In this document: positions 17,686-26,291 of the stretch, one piece after another
Layout of the letters: each line of letters begins with the position of its first letter
Position numbering within the stretch: position 1 is the stretch's first letter
From: Pseudarthrobacter sp. GA104
GTDB taxonomy: Bacteria > Actinomycetota > Actinomycetes > Actinomycetales > Micrococcaceae
NCBI RefSeq assembly: GCF_009741265.1
Contig: NZ_WOWL01000001.1
Location: forward strand, 4,704,652-4,768,651
DNA: 64,000 nt
Direction of reading: 5' to 3'
The notes under the pieces: generated by a model
Database searches by the model: none
Told to the model about the DNA's origin: nothing
The model's input: the letters and a program-made list of their open reading frames with translations, nothing else
Program-made: the position numbers and the translations under genes

Positions 17686-18588
17686 TCAGATCGGCCCCTC
17701 CACCAGATCGCACATCTGCCGCAGGCGCCCTGCCCGGTCGCCGGCCGACAGGCCATGCTGGGGAAGCCCGATCTTGAAGCCTGAGATGGCTACCGGCCCC
17801 GCCGCCGCCAGGCAGCGCTGGACCTCGGCGCGGTTCAGCAGCGAGCTCGGCGGGGCACCATCAACCTCAAGAGCAGGGAGGTGGGCATCAATCCATGGGT
17901 ATCCGAACTCTGTTGGCTCCGGGGAGCATCCGGAAAACATAATCCCCGCGAGGACGCCTGCTTCCCGGGCAAGCAGCAAATGCTCAACTGCGGTGCCGGT
18001 GTCCCCTGATTCAATGACCGACCGCGCCCAATTGACCAGGACTCCAACCTGATCCCACCCCTGGCCCTGGAGCGAGGCGACGACATTGACCTCCTCAGCG
18101 AATGTCAGAAAGCCCTTCTCCGGCCTACTCCCCTGCCGCGGAGCGTCGCAGTGCTCCACGAGCACACGCGTGCTGCCCCATTCCCAGTCGAGTACTTCCT
18201 TGAGGGACTCCTCAAACAAGCGGGACGAGGAATGCAGTGGCGGCGCAGAGTGCAGCTCAATTGCCTCCACCTTGTGCCCCTCGCCCGCGAGGCGGGAGGC
18301 ATAATCCCGCACGCCTGAAACAAACTGCAGCGCCGCCCTCCGCCCTTCATCGTCCCTGGAGGCCAAGCCGAAAGTGGGGGCCTGGCTCACTCGCTTCATG
18401 GTGCCGGGAATTGCAGTCACTACGGCCGACCACCCCTCGGGAGCCCCCGCAGGCCACGGACTTCCGCCATGGGGGCCGTAGGGCAGCTCCAATCCCCGGA
18501 TTGAAGGGATACAGCCCAACTCCTGGTAGAAGCGCTGCGGCAGGTCTTCCGGCTGGGCAGGATAGGCGCCAACGATGAGGGACGACAT
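17686..18588 (-). CDS. DUF4862-like protein of the sialic acid cluster
   Basis: A 300-residue soluble protein. I recognise it as resembling the DUF4862 group, which has no established function; the pattern of alternating strands and acidic ends (AIELHSAP, VLVEHCDAP, VGVLVNWARS, FSGCSP) suggests a TIM barrel of the xylose-isomerase/endonuclease-IV type. Conserved-looking Glu, His and Asp in ELHS and EHCDAP could bind a metal. It diverges from the sialate importer operon, and operator C lies between them, so it is probably induced by sialic acid. A sugar isomerase, mutarotase or 1,6-anhydro-sugar enzyme would fit, but this is inference. Start ATG 18588 has GGAG 5 bases upstream. Confidence 0.7.
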   Translation of the reverse strand: MSSLIVGAYPAQPEDLPQRFYQELGCIPSIRGLELPYGPHGGSPWPAGAPEGWSAVVTAIPGTMKRVSQAPTFGLASRDDEGRRAALQFVSGVRDYASRLAGEGHKVEAIELHSAPPLHSSSRLFEESLKEVLDWEWGSTRVLVEHCDAPRQGSRPEKGFLTFAEEVNVVASLQGQGWDQVGVLVNWARSVIESGDTGTAVEHLLLAREAGVLAGIMFSGCSPEPTEFGYPWIDAHLPALEVDGAPPSSLLNRAEVQRCLAAAGPVAISGFKIGLPQHGLSAGDRAGRLRQMCDLVEGPI

Positions 18589-18617
18589 TTGGACTCCGTT
18601 GTGGATGGCGAACGCAC

Positions 18618-18671
18618 TTGACGATGCGCTGTGATGGGACTTACAGTTTTATCACGAGCTCGGACGTCCTA
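18618..18671 (+). promoter_or_regulatory. Promoter of the sialate importer operon with putative NanR operator C
   Basis: TTGACG (18618-18623) and TACAGT (18642-18647) form a promoter with an 18-base spacer. The predicted start is near 18654. TCGGACGTCCTA (18660-18671) follows at about +7 to +18, a classical place for a repressor, and the ATG of the binding protein is at 18706. The element agrees with sites A, B and D. Confidence 0.65.
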
Positions 18672-18705
18672 CATCCGATAAACCCTCTGGAATCGCGAGG
18701 CCCAC

Positions 18706-20331
18706 ATGAACATCTCCTCCAAGAACCTGCCGCTGGTCAATGACGCCAGCCGCCGGAACTTCCTCAAGCTGACTGGCGCCATGGGCGTCGCCGCGGCTTT
18801 CACCGCTTCAGTGGCTGCGTGCGGCAGCCCGGCAGCCACAACCACCGGCGGAGGCGCCGCAAGCGCCGCCGCGATCAACAAGGACCTCATCATTGAGGCG
18901 GGCATCTCCTACGCACTCTCCACCGGTTTTGATCCCCTGAGTTCCTCCGGAGCCACGCCCATGGCCGCGAACCTGCACATCTTTGAAGGCCTCGTGGAGC
19001 TGCATCCGGCCACCCGCGAGCCGTATAACGCCCTGGCAGCCGCGGACCCCAAGAAGGTCAACGACACCACGTACCAGGTGACCATCCGCGATGGTGCCAA
19101 GTTCCACGACGGTTCGCCCGTCACCACCGAGGACGTCGCTTTCTCGTTCACCCGCGTCATGGACCCGGCAAACAAGTCCCTGTTCTCGCAGTTCATCCCG
19201 TTCATCCAGGACGTAAAGCCCGTCGACGCAAAGACGGTGGAGTTCACCCTGAAGTACGCCTTCCCCGGGTTCGGCCCCCGCATCTCCGTGGTGAAGATCG
19301 TCCCCAAGGCACTCGCCAGCGACCTGAAGGCCTTTGATGCCAAGCCGGTGGGCTCCGGTCCCTACAAGCTCATCTCCGCCGTCAAGGACGACAAGATCGT
19401 TTTCGAGGCGTTCGCCGACTATAACGGCCCCAAGCCTGCGCTGGCCAAGGGCATGACCTGGCACCTGCTCTCCGACGCCGCTGCCCGCGTCACCGCCGTG
19501 CAGTCCGGCCGTGTCCAGGCCATCGAGGACGTCCCCTACCTGGACGTGGAAGGACTCAAGTCCAAGGTCAAGGTTGAATCCGTCCAGTCCTTTGGCCTGA
19601 TGTTCCTGATGTTCAACTGCGCAAAAGCCCCCTTCAACAACAAGCTCGTCCGCCAGGCGCTGCACTACGGGCTGGACAAAGACGCCATCATCAAGAAGGC
19701 CCTCTTCGGCAACGCCAAGCCGGCCAGTTCCTACTTCCAGGAAGGCCACCCGGACTACGTCAAGGCCAAGAACGTCTATGGCTACGATGCCGGTAAAGCT
19801 GAACAGCTGCTCAAGGAAGCCGGCGTCACCAGCCTTGAGTTCGAACTGCTCACCACGGACACCGCCTGGGTCAAGGATGTCGCGCCGCTGATCCTCGAGT
19901 CCTGGAACAAGATCCCGGGCGTGAAGGTCACAGTGAAGAGCATCCAGTCCGGCGCGCTGTACGCGGACCGCGTTGGCGCCGGTGACTACTCCGTCGTCGC
20001 GGCTCCGGGCGATCCGTCAGTCTTCGGTAATGACGCGGACCTGCTCCTGAGCTGGTTCTACTCGGGCGCTACCTGGATGGAAAAGCGTGCCTACTGGACC
20101 GCGCCTGAACGCGCCAAACTGCAGGAACTCATGAATAAGGGTTCGCAGGCAGCTGCGGCAGATGCCAAGAAGATCACCGGCGAAATTGTGGACCTCGTCT
20201 CAGAGGAACTTCCCCTCTACCCGATCTTCCACCGCCAACTGCCCAGTGCGTGGGACGACAAGAAGCTCAACGGCTTCAAGCCGCTGCCCACCACTGGCAT
20301 GTCGTTCATCGACGTCGGCCGCACGTCCTAG
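18706..20331 (+). CDS. Sialic acid ABC transporter substrate-binding protein (SBP family 5)
   Basis: A 541-residue extracytoplasmic binding protein of the DppA/OppA type. The N-terminus has a Tat-like motif (SRRNFLK, about residues 16-22) and a lipobox VAACGS (Cys about 45), so it is probably exported folded and lipid-anchored. The family pattern is seen in YQVTIRDGAKFHDGSPVTTEDVAFSF split over residues 120-145 and LVRQALHYGLDKD. Dipeptide-type importers are known carriers of sialic acid in Haemophilus ducreyi (SatABCD) and corynebacteria (SiaEFGI). The operon here continues into nanA, nanK, nanE and nagA, which fixes the substrate with good confidence. GCGAGG lies 5 bases before the ATG. It is the first gene of the operon, under operator C. 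Confidence 0.9.
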   Translation: MNISSKNLPLVNDASRRNFLKLTGAMGVAAAFTASVAACGSPAATTTGGGAASAAAINKDLIIEAGISYALSTGFDPLSSSGATPMAANLHIFEGLVELHPATREPYNALAAADPKKVNDTTYQVTIRDGAKFHDGSPVTTEDVAFSFTRVMDPANKSLFSQFIPFIQDVKPVDAKTVEFTLKYAFPGFGPRISVVKIVPKALASDLKAFDAKPVGSGPYKLISAVKDDKIVFEAFADYNGPKPALAKGMTWHLLSDAAARVTAVQSGRVQAIEDVPYLDVEGLKSKVKVESVQSFGLMFLMFNCAKAPFNNKLVRQALHYGLDKDAIIKKALFGNAKPASSYFQEGHPDYVKAKNVYGYDAGKAEQLLKEAGVTSLEFELLTTDTAWVKDVAPLILESWNKIPGVKVTVKSIQSGALYADRVGAGDYSVVAAPGDPSVFGNDADLLLSWFYSGATWMEKRAYWTAPERAKLQELMNKGSQAAAADAKKITGEIVDLVSEELPLYPIFHRQLPSAWDDKKLNGFKPLPTTGMSFIDVGRTS

Positions 20332-20343
20332 GCAGCCCCTTGC

Positions 20344-20404
20344 GTTGCGAGGCCGGCCCCGCTCACCTGATCCCCTCGGGAGCACGCAGGGCAGGCCTCG
20401 CAAC
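20344..20404 (+). other. Intercistronic hairpin between binding protein and permease
   Basis: GTTGCGAGGCC (20344-20354) pairs exactly with GGCCTCGCAAC (20394-20404); GCCC/GGGC inside extends it past one mismatch. The loop is long (about 30 bases). Such stems after a binding-protein gene usually protect its mRNA or attenuate read-through, giving more binding protein than permease. Confidence 0.55.
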
Positions 20405-20442
20405 TTATTGAACTGCAGCATCCAAACACACCGGAGAATAAA

Positions 20443-21399
20443 TTGGTCACGATATTGCGCCTGCTGGGCCGCAGGCTCGCAGCATTGCCATTGATGATCC
20501 TGGGCATCACCCTGCTGGTCTTCCTCGTACTGCAGGCCGCACCGGGAGATCAGGCAAGCTCGGCACTGGGCGAAGGCGCCAGCGAAGAAGCAAAGCAGCA
20601 GTACCGCCAGGAGAATGGGCTGGACGATCCGCTGGTCGTCCAATACTTCGCTTTCCTTGCAAAGCTGCTGCGATTCGACCTCGGGGTCACCACACCGCCC
20701 GCCAAGTCCGTGGCGTCGATGATCGGCTCAGCGTTCCCGCTCACGCTCCAGCTGACGTTCCTGGGCGTCATTATCGCGGTGGTCGTATCCCTGGTCTTCG
20801 GAATCCTCGGCGCACTTTACCGTGACAAGTGGCCGGACCAGCTGGTCCGGGTCTTCTCCATAGCCGCCATCGCCACACCGTCGTTCTGGCTGGGCATCCT
20901 GCTCATCCAGTGGTTCGCCTTGGGCTCCAGTCCCCTGTTCCCCTCAGGCGGAATTGCGACGCCGGAATCAGGTTTTGGCGGATGGCTGAACTCCATGGCC
21001 CTCCCGGCCCTCGCCCTCGGCATTCCCGTCTCGGCATCACTGATCCGCGTGGTCCGCACCTCAATGGTGGAGGAACTGGACCGGGACTACGTGCGCACAG
21101 CCATCGGCAACGGTGTTCCCTACCGCGAGGTGGTCTCCCGGAACGTGCTGCGCAATGCACTGGTGACTCCGGTGACCGTGCTGGGACTCCGCGTCGGCTA
21201 CCTGCTGGGCGGCGCCGTCGTGATTGAAATGATTTTTGCCCTGCCCGGCATGGGCCAGCTCATCCTGAACGGCATCACCAACCTGGACGTCAACCTCGTC
21301 CAGGGCGTGGTGCTCACCATCTCCGTCACCTTCGTTCTGGTGAACATCGTGGTGGATCTCCTGTACTTGCTCATCAACCCCCGAATCAGGACGGTATAG
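20443..21399 (+). CDS. Sialic acid ABC transporter permease 1 (DppB type)
   Basis: A 318-residue membrane protein of the DppB/OppB family with six membrane segments. The first spans about residues 11-30; the long external loop (APGDQASSAL to about residue 95) is typical. The EAA coupling loop is DYVRTAIGNGVPYREVVSRNVLRNAL. The start is TTG 20443 with GGAG 6 bases upstream. The stop is 3 bases from the ATG of the fused permease-ATPase gene. It pairs with the permease half of the next protein to form the channel. Confidence 0.92.
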   Translation: MVTILRLLGRRLAALPLMILGITLLVFLVLQAAPGDQASSALGEGASEEAKQQYRQENGLDDPLVVQYFAFLAKLLRFDLGVTTPPAKSVASMIGSAFPLTLQLTFLGVIIAVVVSLVFGILGALYRDKWPDQLVRVFSIAAIATPSFWLGILLIQWFALGSSPLFPSGGIATPESGFGGWLNSMALPALALGIPVSASLIRVVRTSMVEELDRDYVRTAIGNGVPYREVVSRNVLRNALVTPVTVLGLRVGYLLGGAVVIEMIFALPGMGQLILNGITNLDVNLVQGVVLTISVTFVLVNIVVDLLYLLINPRIRTV

Positions 21400-21402
21400 C
21401 CC

Positions 21403-23529
21403 ATGCGCAGCAAACTCGCTGAACGGCTGAGCGCCCCGGGCCTCCGGTTCAAAGCCCTGCCCTGGGGCTCCCGCATCGCCCTCCTCTTCCTCATCACGGT
21501 CGTCCTGGCCGCCATCCTCGCGCCGGTCCTCGCCCCGCACGATCCGCTTGAGACCTTCATCCCGGCCACCCCGCCCGGCGCCGAGCATTTCTTCGGCACC
21601 GACCGGCTGGGACGCGACATCTTTTCCCGCCTGCTCTTCGGCGCCCAGTCCTCGCTGCTGATCGGCCTCGGCGCCGTTGGCCTGGCCATCCTGGTGGGCG
21701 CCCTGCTGGGCTCCTTCGCAGCGACGTCCAGCAAGGCCGTGAACGAACTGATCATGCGCCTCATGGACATCCTGATGGCCTTCCCCGGCATCGCCCTGGC
21801 GGCGGTACTGCTGGCAGCGTTCGGCAACTCGGTTCCCACCATCATCATTGCGATCGCCATCATCTACACCCCGCAACTGGCACGGGTGGTCCGCGCCAAC
21901 GTGCTGTCTCAGTACGGCGAGGACTACGTCCGCGCCGAACGCGTCATCGGCGCCGGCCGGTTCTACATCCTCCTCAAGCACATCGTCCGCAACACGGCCG
22001 CCCCCGTGCTGGTGTTCGCCACGGTCATGGTGGCCGACGCCATCATCCTCGAAGCGTCGCTCTCCTTCCTGGGCGCCGGCGTGCAGGACCCTGCGCCATC
22101 GTGGGGCAACGTGATCTCCTATGGACGCAACCTCGTCCTGTCCGGCGGCTGGTGGGCCACCACCTTCGCCGGTGCCACCATCCTGCTCACGGTTCTGTCG
22201 CTGAACATCCTCGCCGAGGGCCTTACCGACGCCATGGTGAACCCCAGGCTGCGCAAGGCCGTAGCCGTGACGGACGACGACGGATCGGCCGCGGCTATTG
22301 GCGCTGCAGTGGCGGTGGACACGGAAGTTGGCACGTCCGTGGCCCAGTCCTCCGTCGTGGAACAGCACGAGCTCGACGGCGTCCAGGCGGCTCCCGGCGG
22401 CGTCCTTACCGAGGAGGACTACAACCAGGCCGCCGTCCTGTCCGACCCGAAGCTTGCTGCGGCGAACCCGCACCTGCTGTTGGATAAGGAACTGGAACTG
22501 CTGGCCGCCATCGAAGCCAGGCGCACCGACAGGCTCCCCCAAGTGGAACCGGGCGCCCGCAACGTGCTGGAAGTGAAGAACCTGTCCATCCGTTTCCCGG
22601 CCCGCTTTGGTGACATCGCAATCGTGGACAACGTCTCGTTCACAGTCCGCGAAGGCGAGACCATGGGCCTGGTGGGCGAGTCGGGCTGCGGCAAGTCCAT
22701 CACGTCCCTGGCGGTCATGGGGCTTCTGCCCAAAACAGCAGAGGTCACCGGGTCCATCAAATTCGACGGCAAGGAACTCCTGGATCCGGCCACGAAGCAC
22801 AGCAGCATCAAGGCCTACGAAGGCCTCCGTGGTGAACAGATCGCCATGGTCTACCAGGACGCCCTGAGCTCCCTCAACCCGTCCATGAAGATCAAGGACC
22901 AGATGGAGCAGCTGACCAGGCGCGGCGGCCGCAAGACCCCCGCCGAGCTGCTGGAAATGGTCAAGCTCGATCCGGTACGTACCCTGGCCAGCTACCCGCA
23001 CGAGCTTTCCGGCGGGCAGCGCCAGCGCGTGCTGATCGCCATGGCCCTGTCGCGCTCCCCCAAGATCGTGGTGGCCGATGAACCCACCACCGCCCTGGAT
23101 GTGACCGTCCAGAAACAGGTGGTCGACCTGCTCAACGAGCTGCGCGAGCAGCTCGGATTCGCCATGGTGTTCGTCAGCCACGACCTCGCCCTGGTGGCGT
23201 CCCTGGCGCACCGGATCACCGTGATGTACGCCGGCCAGGTGGTGGAATCCGCCCAGGCATCCGAGCTTTTGCGCAATCCCAAACATGAGTACACCCGCGG
23301 CCTGCTCGGCGCTGTCCTCTCCATTGAGGCCGACGCCGTCCGCCTGCACCAGATCCCCGGCACCGTTCCCTCACCGCGCGACTTCGCACCGGGCGACCGC
23401 TTCGCGCCGCGTTCCCTGCGGTCCGACGCCGATCCCGACCAGAAGCTGGTCCTGACCCCGGTTGGAGCCGCGGCCGGCGGCGATGCCGACCACTACTGGG
23501 CAAGCCACCTGAAGGAGGATGCGAAATGA
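21403..23529 (+). CDS. Fused permease-ATPase of the sialic acid ABC transporter (DppC-DppD fusion)
   Basis: A 708-residue fusion. Residues 1-290 are a DppC-type permease (FFGTDRLGRDIFSR after the first segment; EAA loop near EDYVRAERVIGAGR). Residues about 290-385 are an acidic, Ala/Val-rich linker without clear fold. From about 388 a DppD-type ATPase follows: Walker A GESGCGKS, Q-loop MVYQDALSSLNP, signature LSGGQRQRV, Walker B VVADEPTTALD, switch His in FVSHDLALV. I recall that SatC of H. ducreyi has the same permease-ATPase fusion, which supports a sialate role. No frameshift is needed, so this is one polypeptide. Its last bases overlap the next gene (ATGA, 23526-23529). Confidence 0.92.
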   Translation: MRSKLAERLSAPGLRFKALPWGSRIALLFLITVVLAAILAPVLAPHDPLETFIPATPPGAEHFFGTDRLGRDIFSRLLFGAQSSLLIGLGAVGLAILVGALLGSFAATSSKAVNELIMRLMDILMAFPGIALAAVLLAAFGNSVPTIIIAIAIIYTPQLARVVRANVLSQYGEDYVRAERVIGAGRFYILLKHIVRNTAAPVLVFATVMVADAIILEASLSFLGAGVQDPAPSWGNVISYGRNLVLSGGWWATTFAGATILLTVLSLNILAEGLTDAMVNPRLRKAVAVTDDDGSAAAIGAAVAVDTEVGTSVAQSSVVEQHELDGVQAAPGGVLTEEDYNQAAVLSDPKLAAANPHLLLDKELELLAAIEARRTDRLPQVEPGARNVLEVKNLSIRFPARFGDIAIVDNVSFTVREGETMGLVGESGCGKSITSLAVMGLLPKTAEVTGSIKFDGKELLDPATKHSSIKAYEGLRGEQIAMVYQDALSSLNPSMKIKDQMEQLTRRGGRKTPAELLEMVKLDPVRTLASYPHELSGGQRQRVLIAMALSRSPKIVVADEPTTALDVTVQKQVVDLLNELREQLGFAMVFVSHDLALVASLAHRITVMYAGQVVESAQASELLRNPKHEYTRGLLGAVLSIEADAVRLHQIPGTVPSPRDFAPGDRFAPRSLRSDADPDQKLVLTPVGAAAGGDADHYWASHLKEDAK

Positions 23530-24332
23530 GTGAATCAACCGGCAAGCCGGTCATCGAACTCAAGGACGTCAAGGTCTACCACCAGGCGCGGGGCGGCAAA
23601 CTCTTCCGCCCCAACATAGTCAAAGCAGTGGACGGCGTGGACTTCACCATCAGCCGCGGCGAAACCGTGGGTATCGTCGGTGAGTCCGGCTGTGGCAAGT
23701 CCACGCTTGCGTCAGTGCTCGTGGGGCTCCAGCCCCCGACGTCGGGCCAGGTGCTGTTCCACGGCAAGCCCGCCATCAAGCGGAACGCCGCACTTCGCAA
23801 GGAATTCGGCCGGTCGGTGTCCGTGGTCTTCCAGGATCCGGCCACAGCACTGAACCCGCGCATGACGGTCCAGGACATCCTCACTGATCCCTTGCAGATC
23901 CACGGGATCGGTACCGCCGCTTCCCGTGCAGCGAAGGTCAAGGAACTGTTGTCGCTGGTGGGACTGCCGCAGTCCGCAGCCGAGGTGACGCCGTCGCAGG
24001 TCTCGGGCGGCCAGCGGCAGCGCGTGGCGATCGCCCGGGCACTGGCGCTGGACCCGGACATCATTGTGGCCGATGAGCCCACCTCGGCACTCGACGTGTC
24101 CGTCCGTGCCCAGGTGCTGAACCTGCTCTCTGACCTGAAGACCGAACTGAACCTCGGCATGGTGTTCATCTCGCACGACATCCAGACCGTCCGGTATGTC
24201 TCCGACCGCATCTGCGTCATGTACTTCGGCAAGATCGTCGAGCAAGGCAGCGCAGCCCAGGTGTTCGACAACCCGACTAACGACTACACCAAGAAGCTTT
24301 TGGGCGCTGCCCCGAGCCTTCTCCACATCTAG
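23526..24332 (+). CDS. Sialic acid ABC transporter ATPase (DppF type)
   Basis: A 268-residue ATPase with Walker A GESGCGKST (about 56-64), Q-loop VVFQDPATALNPR, signature VSGGQRQRV, Walker B IVADEPTSALD and switch His in FISHDIQTV. It is the second nucleotide-binding subunit, complementing the ATPase half of the fusion protein. The start overlaps the previous stop. It ends 35 bases before nanA. Shorter than many DppF proteins, because it lacks the extra C-terminal oligopeptide domain. Confidence 0.92.
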   Translation: MSESTGKPVIELKDVKVYHQARGGKLFRPNIVKAVDGVDFTISRGETVGIVGESGCGKSTLASVLVGLQPPTSGQVLFHGKPAIKRNAALRKEFGRSVSVVFQDPATALNPRMTVQDILTDPLQIHGIGTAASRAAKVKELLSLVGLPQSAAEVTPSQVSGGQRQRVAIARALALDPDIIVADEPTSALDVSVRAQVLNLLSDLKTELNLGMVFISHDIQTVRYVSDRICVMYFGKIVEQGSAAQVFDNPTNDYTKKLLGAAPSLLHI

Positions 24333-24367
24333 ATCCCCCCATCAGCACCAATCATCGGAGAACCTAC

Positions 24368-25297
24368 GTGTCCACCCAGTTCCAGGGCGTCATCCCGCCC
24401 GTCGTCACCCCCCGCCACGCCGATGGCAGCATCGACACGGCGTCGCTGACCAACGTCACCAAGCACCTGCTCGACGGCGGGGTGGCCGGACTCTTCGTCC
24501 TTGGCTCCTCCGCCGAGGTTCCGTACATGACCAACGCCGAGCGTGAGCTGGTGGTCAGCACCATCGCCGAAGCCAACGCGTCTGCTGGTGCTGACGCCGT
24601 GCCGCTGATCGTCGGCGCCAACGAGCAGACCACCAACCGCGTCATCGAGGAAGCGAAAAAGGTCATCGACCTCGGCGCCGACGCCATCGTGGTGACCTCC
24701 ATGTACTACGCGATCGGCAACGCCGCAGAAACTGAAACGCACTTCCGCGCCGTCCACGCCGCCGTCGACAAGCCGATCTTCGCCTACGATGTTCCGGTCC
24801 GCACGCACTTCAAGCTCCCCACCGACCTGCTGGTCCGGCTGGGCCGTGACGGTGTGATTGCCGGCGTCAAGGATTCCTCCGGCGACGACGTCTCCTTCCG
24901 CCAACTGCTGCTGGCGGCGAAGGACATCCCGAACTTCGACATCTTCACCGGCCACGAAGTCGTTGTCGACGGCGCCCTCCTGGGCGGTGCACAAGGCGTG
25001 GTGCCCGGCCTGGGCAACGTGGACCCGCGCGGCTACCGCAACCTCGTCGACGCCGCCCAGGTAGGCGACTGGGCAAAGGCCGCATCCGAACAGGACCGCC
25101 TCGCAGACCTCTTCGAGATTGTGTACACCCCCAATGGCCGCGTCTCCGGCGGGGCGGCAGGCCTCGGTGCCTTCAAGACGGCCCTGCAGCTCATGGGCAT
25201 CATCGAATCCAACACCATGAGCGTGCCGATGCTTTCCCTCAACGAAACCGAGACCACGGCCATCAAGGTGATCCTGGAACGCAACGGGCTGCTCTAG
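24368..25297 (+). CDS. nanA: N-acetylneuraminate lyase
   Basis: A 309-residue class I aldolase of the DHDPS/NAL family. It splits N-acetylneuraminate into pyruvate and N-acetylmannosamine. Lys 168 in AGVKDSSGD is the Schiff-base residue and Tyr 140 in FAYDVPVR is the catalytic Tyr. The usual GxTGE loop is LGSSAEV (residues 45-51), a departure from the E. coli type that may mark the actinobacterial branch. The GTG start at 24368 has GGAG upstream. The importer genes before it and nanK, nanE and nagA after it make the assignment strong, although DHDPS-like proteins alone are hard to separate by sequence. Confidence 0.9.
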   Translation: MSTQFQGVIPPVVTPRHADGSIDTASLTNVTKHLLDGGVAGLFVLGSSAEVPYMTNAERELVVSTIAEANASAGADAVPLIVGANEQTTNRVIEEAKKVIDLGADAIVVTSMYYAIGNAAETETHFRAVHAAVDKPIFAYDVPVRTHFKLPTDLLVRLGRDGVIAGVKDSSGDDVSFRQLLLAAKDIPNFDIFTGHEVVVDGALLGGAQGVVPGLGNVDPRGYRNLVDAAQVGDWAKAASEQDRLADLFEIVYTPNGRVSGGAAGLGAFKTALQLMGIIESNTMSVPMLSLNETETTAIKVILERNGLL

Positions 25298-25319
25298 CAC
25301 CGCCCAAGAAAGAGAGCAG

Positions 25320-26291
25320 ATGCAGTACGCGATCGGTGTTGATCTTGGCGGCACCAAGACTGCTGCGGGCGTTGTTTCCTCCGCCGGCGAGGTCCTGTTC
25401 CCGGAGACGATTCCTACTCTGAACCGGGCCGGCAGTGATGCAATCCTCGATGCCACCGCTGGACTGGTTTCATCCCTCCTTGGCCGGGCCCGGGCTGAAG
25501 GCCTGGATGTTGCAGGTGTCGGGGTAGGCTCTGCCGGGGTGATTGATGCCGGGCGCGGCGTGGTGGTGTCGGCGACGGACGCGATCTTCGGCTGGACCGG
25601 GACGGCACTCACCGGCGGGCTGGCAACGCGGCTGGGCCTGCCGCCGTCGTCCATCAAGGCCGTGAACGATGTCCACGCGCACGCCCTGGGCGAATCCTGG
25701 GCAGGTGCCGCCGCTGGAACCGCCAGTTCGCTCCTGGTGGCTTTCGGCACCGGCGTCGGCGGAAGCTTTGTGCTCTCCGGGCACCCGGTCCTGGGCCACC
25801 GGTTCGTGGGCGGCCATGTGGGCCACTTCGCGTCACCCTACGCGTACGACGGCGGCACTCCGGTTCCCTGCGTTTGCGGCGGTTCCGGCCATGTCGAGGC
25901 CATAGCCTCCGGGCCCGCCATCCACGACACCTACCTGAGGCTCGGCGGCCGGGAGGGGGAGGCGGCTGACACGCGCGCCGTTTTCGCGCTGGCGGGAGCG
26001 GGCGACACTACGGCCATCAGAGCCGTAAGGCTCGGCGCGTCTGCCGCCGGCCAGGCTGTTGGCGGACTGGCCAACGTCCTCGACCCGGCGGTGGTTGTTG
26101 TTTCCGGCGGACTCACCGATGCCGGCGCCCCCTGGTGGGAACCCATGGAGCGGGCGCTGCGGGCCGAGCTCCTCCCCGCCTTGTCCGGGCTTCCGGTCCT
26201 GCCCGCCAAGCTCGGCAACGCAGCGGCTATCGCGGGCGCTGCGCGCCTTGTCCTGCCGCACACTAACCCCTCCGAAGGAATCGACCAGTGA
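25320..26291 (+). CDS. nanK: N-acetylmannosamine kinase (ROK family)
   Basis: A 323-residue ROK-family sugar kinase that would phosphorylate N-acetylmannosamine at C6. ATP-binding DLGGTKT is at residues 8-14, the catalytic region NDVHAHALGE at about 116-125, and AFGTGVGG at 141-148. The zinc site has His 166/His 169, Cys 184 and Cys 186, but the third Cys of the ROK pattern CxCGxxGC is replaced by His 191 (CVCGGSGH). The stop overlaps the GTG of nanE. Position between nanA and nanE supports ManNAc as substrate; glucose or GlcNAc kinases of the same family cannot be excluded on sequence alone. Confidence 0.88.
   Translation: MQYAIGVDLGGTKTAAGVVSSAGEVLFPETIPTLNRAGSDAILDATAGLVSSLLGRARAEGLDVAGVGVGSAGVIDAGRGVVVSATDAIFGWTGTALTGGLATRLGLPPSSIKAVNDVHAHALGESWAGAAAGTASSLLVAFGTGVGGSFVLSGHPVLGHRFVGGHVGHFASPYAYDGGTPVPCVCGGSGHVEAIASGPAIHDTYLRLGGREGEAADTRAVFALAGAGDTTAIRAVRLGASAAGQAVGGLANVLDPAVVVVSGGLTDAGAPWWEPMERALRAELLPALSGLPVLPAKLGNAAAIAGAARLVLPHTNPSEGIDQ

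Noticed and set aside
21061..23349. Minus-strand frame of 762 codons opposite the importer genes
   Set aside because: Repetitive His/Gly/Gln/Asp-rich sequence with no motif; the plus strand encodes clear ABC proteins.
24329..25750. Minus-strand frame of 473 codons opposite nanA/nanK
   Set aside because: No domain and no ribosome site; shadow of highly biased genes.
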